Of a stretch of DNA of 45,050 nt, positions 33,543-42,141 are shown piece after piece; position 1 is the stretch's first letter; every line of letters begins with the position of its first letter. A model generated the notes under the pieces. It was not told the DNA's origin. It saw only the letters and a program-made list of their open reading frames with translations, and did no database searches. Source of the stretch: Paracoccaceae bacterium (GTDB lineage: Bacteria; Pseudomonadota; Alphaproteobacteria; Rhodobacterales; Rhodobacteraceae). Made by a program: the position numbers and the translations under genes. Location of the stretch: NCBI GenBank assembly GCA_023260655.1, contig JALQUU010000019.1, positions 1 through 45,050 of the forward strand, read 5' to 3'.

Positions 33543-34229
33543 ATGGCGCGCTACCCATCGCCCTATTTGAAGCCGGGGTTCTATGACGAGGCGCTCTCGA
33601 AAGGGCGGCATCGCGATATCGTGGGCGGGCGCTGGGACGAGACCGGGCGCGTGCAGATGGCGCTATTGCAAGGTGCGGGGCTGGAGCCTTGGCATCATCT
33701 TCTGGATATCGGGGCGGGGTCTTTGCGGCTCGGGTGCAAGGCCGTGCCTTATCTGGAGCCGGGGCATTATTGGGGAACGGATGCGTCACGGGCCTTGATG
33801 CTGGCGGGCTATGAGGCGGAGCTTTCCGAGAAGGAGCGGCTGGATCCCGCGCAGTTGGTCGAGGAGGCGGTGTTTGCCTTCGAGGGGGTGGGGGCGGCGA
33901 TCACCCATGCGATTGCCTTCGGGGTGTTTCCGCATTTGCCCGAGGTGGGCGGGCCGGAGGGCGCTTTGGCGCGGGCCTTGGCGGGGCTCGCGCGGTTCGA
34001 GGCCCTGGAGATGTTTCTGTTCACCGTATTCCTCGCCCCCGATGCGGCGTTCGCAGCGGGGTTCCGTCAGGTGGACGGCGTGGTGACGCATCCGGACCGC
34101 GCGCCTTACCATTTGCGGGCGGCGGAGGTCTGGGCGGTTCTGGAGCGCGCGGGCTGGGTGGCCGAGATGGACGCGCGGTGGTTGCCGCGCGGGCAGGTTC
34201 TGTTCCGGGCGCGACCTCAGAAGGTCTGA
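33543..34229 (+). CDS. Class I SAM-dependent methyltransferase
   Basis: A 228-residue methyltransferase. The SAM-binding motif I is HHLLDIGAGSLRLGCKAVPYL (about 51-71), followed by the acidic strand end YWGTDASRALM. The N-terminus starts RYPSPYLKPGFYDEALSKGRH. No domain points to a substrate. It starts 57 bases after repeat copy D. Its 3' end overlaps the convergent phosphohexomutase gene by 13 bases, so the two transcripts share an antisense end. Confidence 0.85.
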   Translation: MARYPSPYLKPGFYDEALSKGRHRDIVGGRWDETGRVQMALLQGAGLEPWHHLLDIGAGSLRLGCKAVPYLEPGHYWGTDASRALMLAGYEAELSEKERLDPAQLVEEAVFAFEGVGAAITHAIAFGVFPHLPEVGGPEGALARALAGLARFEALEMFLFTVFLAPDAAFAAGFRQVDGVVTHPDRAPYHLRAAEVWAVLERAGWVAEMDARWLPRGQVLFRARPQKV

Positions 34230-35704
34230 TCGTAATCGCCGACGCCGGGTTCGGTGCGGATCACGTCATCGACCGCTTTGAAGATAGCGCGTAGTTCGGC
34301 TTCGCTTTCGCTGCTCTCGCAGACGACCACGAGGTTCGGCGTGTTCGACGAGGCGCGCACGAGGCCCCATGAGCCGTTATCGAGAATGACGCGCGCGCCG
34401 TTGACGGTGACCACTTCTTTCACCGGGCGGCCAGCGAAGGTGGTGACACCTTTCAGACGTTCGACGAGGCGGGCGAGGATGTTGTATTTCTCGGTGTCGG
34501 CGGCATAGGGCGACATGGTGGGGGTGGACCATGTGCGCAGCAGGGCGCGGCGGAGATCGGACATCGAGAGGGTGGGGTTGCGGTCCATCATCTTGCAGAC
34601 CTCGACGGCGACGCGCATGCCGCAATCGTAGCCGCGGCCGATATCGCCCGCGAGGAAGTAATGGCCGGATTTCTCGAAGCCTGCGAGCGCGCCCAGTTCC
34701 TTGACGCGGCGCTTCATATGGCTGTGGCCGGTTTTCCAGTAATCGGCCTTGATGCCGTGTTCGCGCAGGACCGGATCGGCGGCGAAGAGGCCTGTAGATT
34801 TCACATCGGCGACGATCGTGGCACCGGGGTGGGTTTTGGCCCAGTCGCGGGCGAGGATGACACCGACCTTATCGGCGAAAATCCCTTCGGCCTCGTCGTC
34901 GACCACGCCGCAACGGTCGCCGTCGCCATCGAAGCCGAGCGCCATGTCGGCTCCGGTCTCTTTCACCGTATCCGTCATGTCATGCAGCATTTCCATGGCT
35001 TCTGGATTGGGGTTGTAATGGGGGAAGGTGTAATCGAGCGCGCAGTGGCTTTCGATTACCTCGACGCCGATGCGGCGGAGGAGATCGGGGGCAAAGGCAC
35101 CTGCGGTGCCATTGCCGGTGGCGCAGACGACGCGGAGCTTGCGGGACATGCGGAAATCACCCACCAGGTCGTCGAGATACGCTTTGCGGACGCCGGGAAC
35201 GGCTTCATAGCTGCCGCCTGCGTGGGTTTCGACCGCGCCGGAGAGCACGATGTCGCGCAGTTCGGACATTTCATCGGGGCCGTGCGTGAGCGGGCGCTCG
35301 AAGCCCATTTTCACGCCTGTCCAGCCGTTCGGGTTATGCGAGGCAGTGACCATGGCGACAGCCGGGCAATCGAGGTGGAACTGGGCGAAATAGGCCATGG
35401 GCGAGAGCGCCGGACCGATGTCGCGCACGCGGATGCCCGCTTGCATGAGGCCGATGACGAGGGCGTGTTTGATCGAGAGCGAATAGTCGCGGTAGTCATT
35501 GGCGACGACGATTTCGGGGCGGATGCCACGGCGGCGGATCTGGGTGCCCAAGGCTTGGCCCAGAAGGGTCATGCCCGGCAGGTTGATGCCTTCGGGGTAT
35601 TTCCAGCGGGCGTCATATTCGCGAAAGCCCGTAGCGGCGATCATCGGGTCGCGCAGGAATTCCCACGTGTTCGGGGTGACCGTGGTCAGGGGGGTATTGG
35701 GCAT
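34217..35704 (-). CDS. Phosphomannomutase/phosphoglucomutase
   Basis: A 495-residue alpha-D-phosphohexomutase that interconverts hexose 1- and 6-phosphates, supplying sugar nucleotides for envelope polysaccharide. The phosphoserine is S122 in VTASHNPNGWTGVKMGF, the magnesium loop is LGFDGDGDRCGVVDD, and the sugar-binding and phosphate loops are KSGHYFLAGDIGRGYD and RASSNTPNLVVVCES. GGAGTTCTTTTC precedes ATG 35704. It is next to kdsA and the capsule export genes, which fits a role in capsule or LPS. PMM/PGM (AlgC-like) specificity is likely but not proven. Confidence 0.92.
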   Translation of the reverse strand: MPNTPLTTVTPNTWEFLRDPMIAATGFREYDARWKYPEGINLPGMTLLGQALGTQIRRRGIRPEIVVANDYRDYSLSIKHALVIGLMQAGIRVRDIGPALSPMAYFAQFHLDCPAVAMVTASHNPNGWTGVKMGFERPLTHGPDEMSELRDIVLSGAVETHAGGSYEAVPGVRKAYLDDLVGDFRMSRKLRVVCATGNGTAGAFAPDLLRRIGVEVIESHCALDYTFPHYNPNPEAMEMLHDMTDTVKETGADMALGFDGDGDRCGVVDDEAEGIFADKVGVILARDWAKTHPGATIVADVKSTGLFAADPVLREHGIKADYWKTGHSHMKRRVKELGALAGFEKSGHYFLAGDIGRGYDCGMRVAVEVCKMMDRNPTLSMSDLRRALLRTWSTPTMSPYAADTEKYNILARLVERLKGVTTFAGRPVKEVVTVNGARVILDNGSWGLVRASSNTPNLVVVCESSESEAELRAIFKAVDDVIRTEPGVGDYDQTF

Positions 35705-35750
35705 GAAAAGAACTCCGAGAAAATACCCTGACGCTTAGCTTAGAAGCGGA

Positions 35751-36584
35751 TTACAATACAACTGGGTTCGCCTTGGCGATCCGGTCGAGCTGCATCAGCA
35801 CGTTGAGAAGTGCAGGCATCTCGGAAAGCGGGATCATATTGGGGCCGTCCGAAGGCGCGGTATCGGGCACTTCGTGGGTTTCGATGAAGACAGCCGCCAC
35901 ACCGAGCGCCACGGCGGCGCGGGCCATCACGGGCGCAAACTCGCGCTGGCCACCCGACGAGCCGCCCATGCCGCCCGGCTGCTGGACGGAGTGGGTGGCA
36001 TCCATCACCACGGGATAGCCCGTTTTGGCCATCTGTGGCAGGGCGCGCATATCGGCAACGAGGGTGTTGTAGCCGAAAGAGGTGCCGCGCTCAGTGAGAA
36101 GGATGCGCTTGTTGCCGGTGCTTTCGAGTTTCGAGACGACATTCGCCATGTCCCACGGTGCGAGGAACTGGCCTTTCTTGACGTTGATCACCGCACCCGT
36201 TTCGCCAGCAGCGATCAGGAGATCGGTCTGGCGGCAGAGGAAGGCGGGGATTTGCAACACGTCGCAGACTTCGGCCACGGGGGCGCATTGCTCGCGCTCG
36301 TGGATGTCGGTCAGAACCGGAACGTCGAGGCCTTTCTTGACGGCTTCGAGCACTTTGAGGCCAGCCTCCATGCCAAGGCCGCGCTTGCCCGAAAGCGAAG
36401 TGCGGTTGGCTTTGTCATAGGAGGCCTTGAAGATGAACTGCGCGCCAGCGGCGGCGCAGGCTTCCTTCATGGTGCCTGCGATCATCTGGGCGTGATCGAG
36501 GCTTTCCAGCTGGCAGGGGCCAGCGATGATGGTGAGGGGCGCTGCGTTCGAGACAGTCAGCTTGCCGATTTGCACATCAGTCAT
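35751..36584 (-). CDS. kdsA: 3-deoxy-8-phosphooctulonate synthase (KDO-8-P synthase)
   Basis: KdsA joins phosphoenolpyruvate and arabinose-5-phosphate to form KDO-8-phosphate, for lipid A core and group 2-type capsule linkers. The 277-residue protein has [38 protein letters not shown], the [13 protein letters not shown] block, and [11 protein letters not shown]. The position usually held by Asn in metal-independent enzymes reads C in GPCQLE, as in metal-dependent KdsA. Its ATG overlaps the kpsE stop by one base (TGATG), tying KDO supply to capsule export. Confidence 0.95.
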   Translation of the reverse strand: MTDVQIGKLTVSNAAPLTIIAGPCQLESLDHAQMIAGTMKEACAAAGAQFIFKASYDKANRTSLSGKRGLGMEAGLKVLEAVKKGLDVPVLTDIHEREQCAPVAEVCDVLQIPAFLCRQTDLLIAAGETGAVINVKKGQFLAPWDMANVVSKLESTGNKRILLTERGTSFGYNTLVADMRALPQMAKTGYPVVMDATHSVQQPGGMGGSSGGQREFAPVMARAAVALGVAAVFIETHEVPDTAPSDGPNMIPLSEMPALLNVLMQLDRIAKANPVVL

Positions 36585-38407
36585 CAGGACGACGCCTGTT
36601 CGCGGAGGATGGAAGCGGTGATGGACATCATCAGATATACCCCAGAGAAGATCAGGAAGGCGAGGATCGTGTCCTCGAAGGCGCGCGGGTAGCTCGGATC
36701 GTCTGGAACCACGGGACGCACGCTTGTGGTGAGGTAACGCACCTGACGGTTGGCCTCAAGCTCGGTCTGCTTTTCGTTTTGCAGGGCCGATTGCAGGAAG
36801 AGGTCGGCGGTGGCGAGGTCGGCCTGCGCCATCTGGATCTGGACGGATTTCGCAGCAAGCGAGGCATCGCCAGCGGTGGCCTCGTTGAGGCGCTTGTTCT
36901 GGCGGGCAAGTTCCTCGCTCAGGAGCCGGACTTCGGTTTGCAGCGCATCGACGCGGGCGCGGTTGGGGCGGGCGTTGTTCAACTGGCTGTTCAGGGCCAG
37001 TTCTTTTTCCTGAAGCTGCAGTTCGACCGAGGAAATCAGCGCGCGGATATTTGCGATCTCGCCTTGCGGGTCGAGAAGCGTGCCTTCTTGCAGGGCGACG
37101 AGTTGTTCCTGCGCGGTGCGGCGTTCGGCTTTGGCCTTTTCGAGGCTGTCGCGGGCCTCGCGCATCTGGTCTTCGCGTTTGCGCTTCGAGAGGTCGTCGA
37201 CGCGTTCTTCGGCGTAGCCGATCAGGTGTTCGTTGAACGCATGGGCAATGGCGGGATCGGCGGCGATCACCTCCATCTTGATCACGCCCTCGGTGGGGTC
37301 ATAGGCGATTTTGACGTTCTTCTTGAAGGCTTTGTAGGCTTTCTCGTCCGTCGGGTTCGCGGGCAAGCGCTGGATTGGGTCGATCATTTCGGAAGCGAAA
37401 TGTGCCTTGAAGCCCATGTCTTCGTCGAGCTTCTTCATCGCGTCGCGTGACTGCAGGAAGGACTGGACCGCGATACTGTCCTGATTGGTGGCGAATTGGG
37501 TGCCCGAAAGGAGGCCGCCAAGGCCCGCACCGCCGGTGCTATCGGCTTGCAGGATCAGGAATTCCGACTTCGTGGCGTACATCGGCGTGGCGACGGCGAA
37601 GAAATAGTAGCCGACGATGAGTGTGGGCAGGAACACGAAGAAGGCAAGGTGGGTGCCGAGCATCGCCAAACGGCGGCGGCGGGCGATGTCGCGCTGGATG
37701 GCGATGATTTCGTTGGCACGCCGCTCGGCGGGGTTCACGTCGCTCGGAGCAGGGGCGGCGTTCGGATTGGTGGTTTGCGGCAGTTTGGCGGTTTCGGCAC
37801 GCACGGGAAGCTGCGCGCGCATCTCGGCACCAACACCGCGCGGCTGTTGCGGCGGCGGTTGATCGGGCGGGCCATCGCTTTGCGGCACAGCCAGATCGAG
37901 GACAGAGGCGCGTTGGAACGGGTCGATCCCCGCGGCGCGCAATTGGCGGACGGCGTCGAAATCCGAGGTGGCCGGAATGCCGTGCTTCTGCGCGACACGG
38001 CGTGCAAGACGCAACTGGCGGCCTGTGAGGCCTTCGCCACGGATCGCGTCGAGATCGCCTTCGGTGGCGGTTTCTTCGGGCGTGGAGATAAAGCCCGTCA
38101 TCGCGAAAGCATCAGGCTCGTCTTCGGGCACAGGCGGCGCGGCTGGGGTAGGGCGCGGGGCCTGCATCCGCGGCTGAGGGGCGGCTTGCTGTGCTGCCGG
38201 ACGGACCGGAGCCTGCGCGGGGGCTTGAGGCGGCGCAGGGCGTGTCGGGCGCGGGGCAGCGGCCTCGCGCGGCGGAGCAGCCGGGCGCGGAGGCGCAGCA
38301 GGGCGCGGGGGCGCGGGGATTTCGGCCTCGGTCTCCGGAGCGTCGGAGAAGGCTTCGATCAGCGAGCTAGAGCGCCGGATACGGAACTTCTTAGCCTTGG
38401 GTTTCAT
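36584..38407 (-). CDS. kpsE: Capsule polysaccharide export inner-membrane protein (KpsE/CtrB family)
   Basis: A ~607-residue PCP-3 family protein that links the KpsMT exporter to the outer-membrane channel. Residues ~1-25 are basic; ~28-95 are an unusual Pro/Ala/Arg-rich stretch with repeated AAPPRPA-like units, and the next ~165 residues are polar. The first membrane helix is [21 protein letters not shown] (~250-275). A periplasmic coiled-coil region follows ([33 protein letters not shown]). The second helix is near the C-terminus ([16 protein letters not shown]). The start is either ATG 38407 or 38413. KpsE of Escherichia coli is ~380 residues, so the cytoplasmic extension is ~220 residues longer. 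Confidence 0.88.
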   Translation of the reverse strand: MKPKAKKFRIRRSSSLIEAFSDAPETEAEIPAPPRPAAPPRPAAPPREAAAPRPTRPAPPQAPAQAPVRPAAQQAAPQPRMQAPRPTPAAPPVPEDEPDAFAMTGFISTPEETATEGDLDAIRGEGLTGRQLRLARRVAQKHGIPATSDFDAVRQLRAAGIDPFQRASVLDLAVPQSDGPPDQPPPQQPRGVGAEMRAQLPVRAETAKLPQTTNPNAAPAPSDVNPAERRANEIIAIQRDIARRRRLAMLGTHLAFFVFLPTLIVGYYFFAVATPMYATKSEFLILQADSTGGAGLGGLLSGTQFATNQDSIAVQSFLQSRDAMKKLDEDMGFKAHFASEMIDPIQRLPANPTDEKAYKAFKKNVKIAYDPTEGVIKMEVIAADPAIAHAFNEHLIGYAEERVDDLSKRKREDQMREARDSLEKAKAERRTAQEQLVALQEGTLLDPQGEIANIRALISSVELQLQEKELALNSQLNNARPNRARVDALQTEVRLLSEELARQNKRLNEATAGDASLAAKSVQIQMAQADLATADLFLQSALQNEKQTELEANRQVRYLTTSVRPVVPDDPSYPRAFEDTILAFLIFSGVYLMMSITASILREQASS

Positions 38408-39049
38408 AGTCATAGAGCTGCTTCGCTTCTTCCAAGGTATCAAACATATAGAGTTTTCCGCCCATAAGCACTGCGGCGGATCGGGCGAATTTTTCGAGCG
38501 TCTGCGCTTGGTGGCTGACGATGATGACCGTGGTGGTCCGCAGCCGTTCGCGCAGGATATCGCCCGCTTTCTTGTTGAACTCGACATCTGTCGAGCCGGG
38601 CATGCCCTCGTCGATCAGGTAGATGTCGAAATCGAGCGCCAGCATCAAGGCGAAGGTAAAGCGCGCCTTCATGCCGGAGGAATAGGTGCCGAGGGGCTGG
38701 TCGAAATATTCACCCAAGCCGCAGAGCCAACGGCAGAAGGCTTCGACATAGTCGGGGTCGAGGCCATAGAGGCGGGCGATATAGCGCGAGTTTTCCACGG
38801 CCGAATGGCGCGAGACGACGCCGCCCATGAAGCCCAGAGGGAAGGAGATGCGGCAGTCGCGGCGGATGATGCCTTCGCCGGCTTTTCCAGCCCAGCAATC
38901 ATGTTGATCAGCGTGGTTTTGCCCGTGCCGTTCGGCGCGAGGATGCCGAGAGAATTGCCAAGTTCCACACGGAAAGACACGCGATCAAGGATCACCTTGC
39001 GCTGCGTGCCAGTCCAGAAGGACTTGCTGACATTCTCAAATTCGAGCAT
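38391..39049 (-). pseudogene. kpsT: Capsule export ATPase KpsT, split by a one-base frameshift
   Basis: KpsT is the ATPase of the capsule ABC exporter. The first part, from ATG 39049, has LEFENVSKSFWTG and the Walker A GILAPNGTGKTTLIN. Homology then leaves this frame after GLEK (about 38884) and continues in the next frame as GEGIIRRDCRISFPLGFMGG, with signature YSSGMKARFTFAL, Walker B IYLIDEGMPGSTD and the switch IIVSHQ. Adding one A to the A-run (TTTT at 38883-38886 on the plus strand) restores a 219-residue protein, the usual KpsT size. The permease partner KpsM is not in the window. A sequencing error is as likely as a real mutation. Confidence 0.85.
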
Positions 39050-39171
39050 CGACGGCTCCGTTCTGCTCTGGTCTGCTCCGGTTCTTCCGGCTGGTTTTGG
39101 CGTCTTTGACCATACGCTCGGCTATTATGTCGGAACGCAGGGTGTTTTTACAATCTTTCTTGGCGAAATTA

Positions 39172-39185
39172 TGACCTTTTGGTCA
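39172..39185. promoter_or_regulatory. Inverted repeat TGACC-TTTT-GGTCA upstream of kpsT
   Basis: A perfect 5-bp inverted repeat around TTTT, in the AT-rich 192-base gap between kpsT and nhaA. It is ~125 bases upstream of the kpsT start. It may be an operator for the capsule operon or a small hairpin; nothing else supports either reading. Confidence 0.3.
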
Positions 39186-39194
39186 GGAACGAGA

Positions 39195-39222
39195 AAGGGC
39201 GCGGGGTTTCCCCCACGCCCTT
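39195..39222 (-). terminator. Hairpin after nhaA, probable terminator
   Basis: AAGGGCGCGGGG pairs with CCCCCACGCCCTT (one mismatch) around a short TTT loop, 20 bases beyond the nhaA stop. The downstream T-run on the minus strand is weak (TCTCGTT), so termination may be partial. Confidence 0.55.
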
Positions 39223-39241
39223 GCAAAGCCTGTGCCGTGGA

Positions 39242-40489
39242 TCAGAGTTCGACTTTCTCGATGCGGGTGAGTTTGCCCGCGATAATCGAGACGATCGCAG
39301 CCCCGAAGGAGAAGAGCGCGCCCATCTTGGCGGCGTCCTGCACCGGGCCTGGACCGAAGGCGACCGAGGCCACGAAGAGCGCCACGGTAAAGCCGATAGC
39401 CGCCACACAGCCGATGACCACGAGGTCAATCGTGCGCATGCCTTCAGGCAGGCCGAACTTCAGAGTATGCGCGCCGATATAGCCCATGATGAAGATACCC
39501 AACGGCTTGCCGATCAAGAGGCCTGCCAGCACGAGCCACGTGGGCTCGCCGATGGCCGAGAATTCGACGCCTGCGTTCAGAAGGCCGAAGAAGAAGAGAA
39601 CGACTTCAACGGGATGTTTCAGCGCGTGTTCGATATCGTTCAGCAGATCGTGCAGATGGGTTTCGGCTTCCGAGAAGATACCGAAAGCGCGGTCCGCGTG
39701 CGGGATGGTCGGAACGATAGGCAAGAGGCCGAGCGCAGGGTGGATGCCGGACTGCTGGAAGGCATACCAGCTGATGCAGGCCGCAATCAGGTAGGGCCAG
39801 AAGGTCAGCTTGGTACGGACCCAAGTGGAGTTGCGGCGCAGTTGGTCTCCGCGATCAAGGTAGCGCGGCAGCCAGTTGGCCAGAGCAAACACGCCAACCG
39901 CCGCTGCGAGCGAAACGAGAAGCCATGCAGGTGCCAATTCGCCCGAGGGGTAGAAGATCGCCAGAATGATGAGGCCGCCTGCGTCATCTGCAATCGCGAG
40001 GAGGAGCAGGAAGCGGATCGCCGGATGGCCCGCACCGAAGACGATACGGCCGACGAGGTAGGAAAACGCGATATCGGTCGCGGTGGGGATGGCCCAGCCG
40101 TTTTTCACAGCGTCGAACGTGTCCGAGCCGAACATCATCGCAAGGCCAAGGTAAACCGCGATCGGGCCGATCATGCCACCCGCCGTTGCGATCAGCGGCG
40201 TAGCCGCCTTCTTGCCGCGCAGCGAGCCTTCCTTGAGGATCACGGCCTCCCAGACTTCCTTCGCGGCAATCGCGAAGAAGAAGGCCATCAGGAGGTCATT
40301 GACGAGATAATGGAGCGTCAGCGTCCGGTGCCCGTCGTGCAAATGGCCGATCGGGGCATGATCCCAGATGACGAATTCGACGAAGTGATGGTAGGTTTCG
40401 GGATTGGTGTTGGCCCAGACCAGCGCAATCAGAGCGCCGATGATGAGCAGAAGCGAATAGTTGGTCAGGAAGTTCCAGACACGATACAT
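39242..40489 (-). CDS. nhaA: Na+/H+ antiporter NhaA
   Basis: NhaA exports Na+ or Li+ in exchange for protons across the inner membrane, giving salt and alkaline-pH tolerance. The 415-residue protein has about 12 helices. The ion-binding aspartates are in PTATDIAFSYLVG and LLLLAIADDAGGLIILAIFY (the DD pair equivalent to D163/D164). The early GLAMMFGSDTFDA loop and NAGVEFSAIGEPTWLVLAGLLIGKPLGIF are typical. A hairpin follows the stop. It is divergent from the UDG-family gene. Confidence 0.95.
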   Translation of the reverse strand: MYRVWNFLTNYSLLLIIGALIALVWANTNPETYHHFVEFVIWDHAPIGHLHDGHRTLTLHYLVNDLLMAFFFAIAAKEVWEAVILKEGSLRGKKAATPLIATAGGMIGPIAVYLGLAMMFGSDTFDAVKNGWAIPTATDIAFSYLVGRIVFGAGHPAIRFLLLLAIADDAGGLIILAIFYPSGELAPAWLLVSLAAAVGVFALANWLPRYLDRGDQLRRNSTWVRTKLTFWPYLIAACISWYAFQQSGIHPALGLLPIVPTIPHADRAFGIFSEAETHLHDLLNDIEHALKHPVEVVLFFFGLLNAGVEFSAIGEPTWLVLAGLLIGKPLGIFIMGYIGAHTLKFGLPEGMRTIDLVVIGCVAAIGFTVALFVASVAFGPGPVQDAAKMGALFSFGAAIVSIIAGKLTRIEKVEL

Positions 40490-40575
40490 GGGGGCCCGTC
40501 CTTGTATTTCTGTTTGGTTGAGATGGTTAGGCTATTTCGCCTCCTGCGGCAACAGGTCAGGGGGTAGGTATTCCG

Positions 40576-41174
40576 GTGACATCGAGCGATCCCGATGAGA
40601 TTCGAAGGCGGATCGGCGCGTGCATATCTGTGCCGAACGCTTTGCGGTAACGGCGACGGGCCATGCGCCGCGCCCGGTTGTGTGGTTTCACGAGGCGGCG
40701 AAAATCCTCGTCGCAGGCCAAGCGCCGGGATGGCAGGTGCACCAGAAGGGCCGCCCCTTCGACGATCCTTCCGGTGTGCGGCTCAGGGAGTGGATGGGCG
40801 TAGAGCCGGAAGACTTCTGGGACAGGACGCGCTTCGCCATCGTGCCGCAAGCCTTCTGCTTTCCGGGCTATTCCGCCGATGGTGCCGATCTGCCGCCGCC
40901 CCGCATCTGTGCAGAGACGTGGCAAGCGGAAGTGTTAGCGAGCCTGTTGGAAATCCGCCTGACCCTCCTGATCGGAGGGGCGGCACAGGCGTGGCATCTG
41001 GGGCGGAAGGCGCCCGTAACTGAAACCGTTCGAGCCTGGCGCGACCATGCGCCCCGCTGCTTTCCCTTGCCTCATCCGAGCTGGCGGAATACGGGCTGGC
41101 TGAAGAAACACCCGTGGTTCGAGGCGGAACTCCTGCCCGCCTTGCGCCATGCCATCCGCGAGGCGCTCAGATGA
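40576..41174 (+). CDS. Uracil-DNA glycosylase family protein with apparent N-terminal frameshift
   Basis: A UDG-superfamily protein of the type that starts with a CxxC Fe-S motif. From 40620 the frame reads HICAERFAVTATGHAPRPVVWF, ILVAGQAPGWQVHQKGRPFDDPSG (the GQAPG active-site loop) and CFPLPHPSWRNTGWLKKHPWF (the HPS motif). The missing N-terminus lies in another frame: GTG 40576 gives TSSDPDEIRRRIGAC, and one extra base near 40623 would join it as GAC-x-IC-AERF, making 199 residues and restoring the CxxC. The intact frame would have to start at GTG 40620 and would lose the first Cys. ATGA overlap with the next gene. Confidence 0.8.
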
Positions 41175-41962
41175 CGGACCCGACACCGCTGGATCAAGCC
41201 CATCAGGCCATGGAAAACGTGCCCGGCGACGATGCGCCCCGGCTGCGCTTTTTCGAGCGGCTGGCCGATAGCGAGCTGTTCGTCATGCTCGAAAGCGAGC
41301 CCGAAAACGATATCGCCACGCCCCGCTTGTTCGATATCGGTGATGCACAGGTGATCCTCGCCTTCGACCGCGAAGAACGTCTGGCGGAATTCGCAGGTGG
41401 TTCGGTGCCCTATGCAGCGCTTTCGGGGCGCACATTGGCGGAAATGCTGGAAGGGCAGGGGCTGTCTCTCGGTGTCAATCTCGAGGTCGCACCCTCCTCG
41501 ACGCTTCTGCCGCCCGAAGCGGTCGACTGGCTTGCCGCCACGCTCGGGCACCGCCCGGACGAAGCACAGGCGCGGATCATCGAAGTCGCTGCCCCCAAAG
41601 GCCTGCCGGACGCGCTTCTGATGGCGCTCGACACCAAACTCGCTACGGCGATGGGGCTAGCCCAAGCCGCATTTCTCGTCTCGGCCACCTACGAGAACGG
41701 CTCGAAGAACCATCACCTCGCCTTCCTCGGCACTATCCCCGGTGCCGAACCGGCCTTGGCGCGGGCCGTGGCGGAAGCCCTGACTTTCTCGGGTCTCGAT
41801 GCCGCTGCCCTCGATGTGAGCTTCCCGAAAGAGTCGAGCCCGATCGTGCCCGCCCTCACGCGCCACGGCCTCCGGTTCGACCTGCCCCAACCCGTCGCGC
41901 ATGACCCCGCCGCGCGTCCCGCGCCCGGATCGGATCCCGCGAAGCCGCCGAAACTCCGCTGA
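41171..41962 (+). CDS. SseB family protein
   Basis: A 263-residue acidic protein of the SseB (N-terminal domain) family, function unassigned. The N-terminal domain includes RLRFFERLADSELFVMLESEP and PRLFDIGDAQVILAFDREERLAEFAGGSVPYAALSGRTLAEML. The middle has VAPSSTLLPPEAVDWL, and the tail is Pro/Ala-rich (HDPAARPAPGSDPAKPPKLR). It is translationally coupled to the UDG-family gene (ATGA) and ends just before terminator/repeat copy E. No catalytic motif or signal peptide is visible. Confidence 0.82.
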   Translation: MTDPTPLDQAHQAMENVPGDDAPRLRFFERLADSELFVMLESEPENDIATPRLFDIGDAQVILAFDREERLAEFAGGSVPYAALSGRTLAEMLEGQGLSLGVNLEVAPSSTLLPPEAVDWLAATLGHRPDEAQARIIEVAAPKGLPDALLMALDTKLATAMGLAQAAFLVSATYENGSKNHHLAFLGTIPGAEPALARAVAEALTFSGLDAAALDVSFPKESSPIVPALTRHGLRFDLPQPVAHDPAARPAPGSDPAKPPKLR

Positions 41963-41963
41963 G

Positions 41964-42014
41964 TTTCATATTGGCGCAAATATCCCGGGGAGCGCGAGGG
42001 GCAGAGCCCCTCGC
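41964..42014 (-). repeat. Intergenic hairpin/GGGATATTT element, copy E
   Basis: On the minus strand: GCGAGGGGC-TCT-GCCCCTCGC, then GCTCCCCGGGATATTTGCGCCAATATGAAAC. It is almost the same sequence as copy B, with a C-G pair near the foot of the stem where B has T-A. Another short GC hairpin (GGGGGCAGCGCCCC, about 42030-42044) follows. Confidence 0.75.
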
Positions 42015-42019
42015 TTTTT
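41994..42019 (+). terminator. Rho-independent terminator formed by repeat copy E
   Basis: A perfect 9-bp GC stem GCGAGGGGC/GCCCCTCGC with an AGA loop (41994-42014), followed by TTTTT. It ends the UDG-SseB transcript and shows that at least this copy of the dispersed element is a working-type intrinsic terminator. Confidence 0.85.
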
Positions 42020-42141
42020 GTCTTCATCTGGGGGCAGCGCCCCGCACCCGGTTTCCTGACGGCAGCACAGAACGTACGGGGTTGCACTTCTTTGTCGCTC
42101 GGGGCCACAAGTATCGGGCGTACAGGGAAAGGTAGGGCGAT

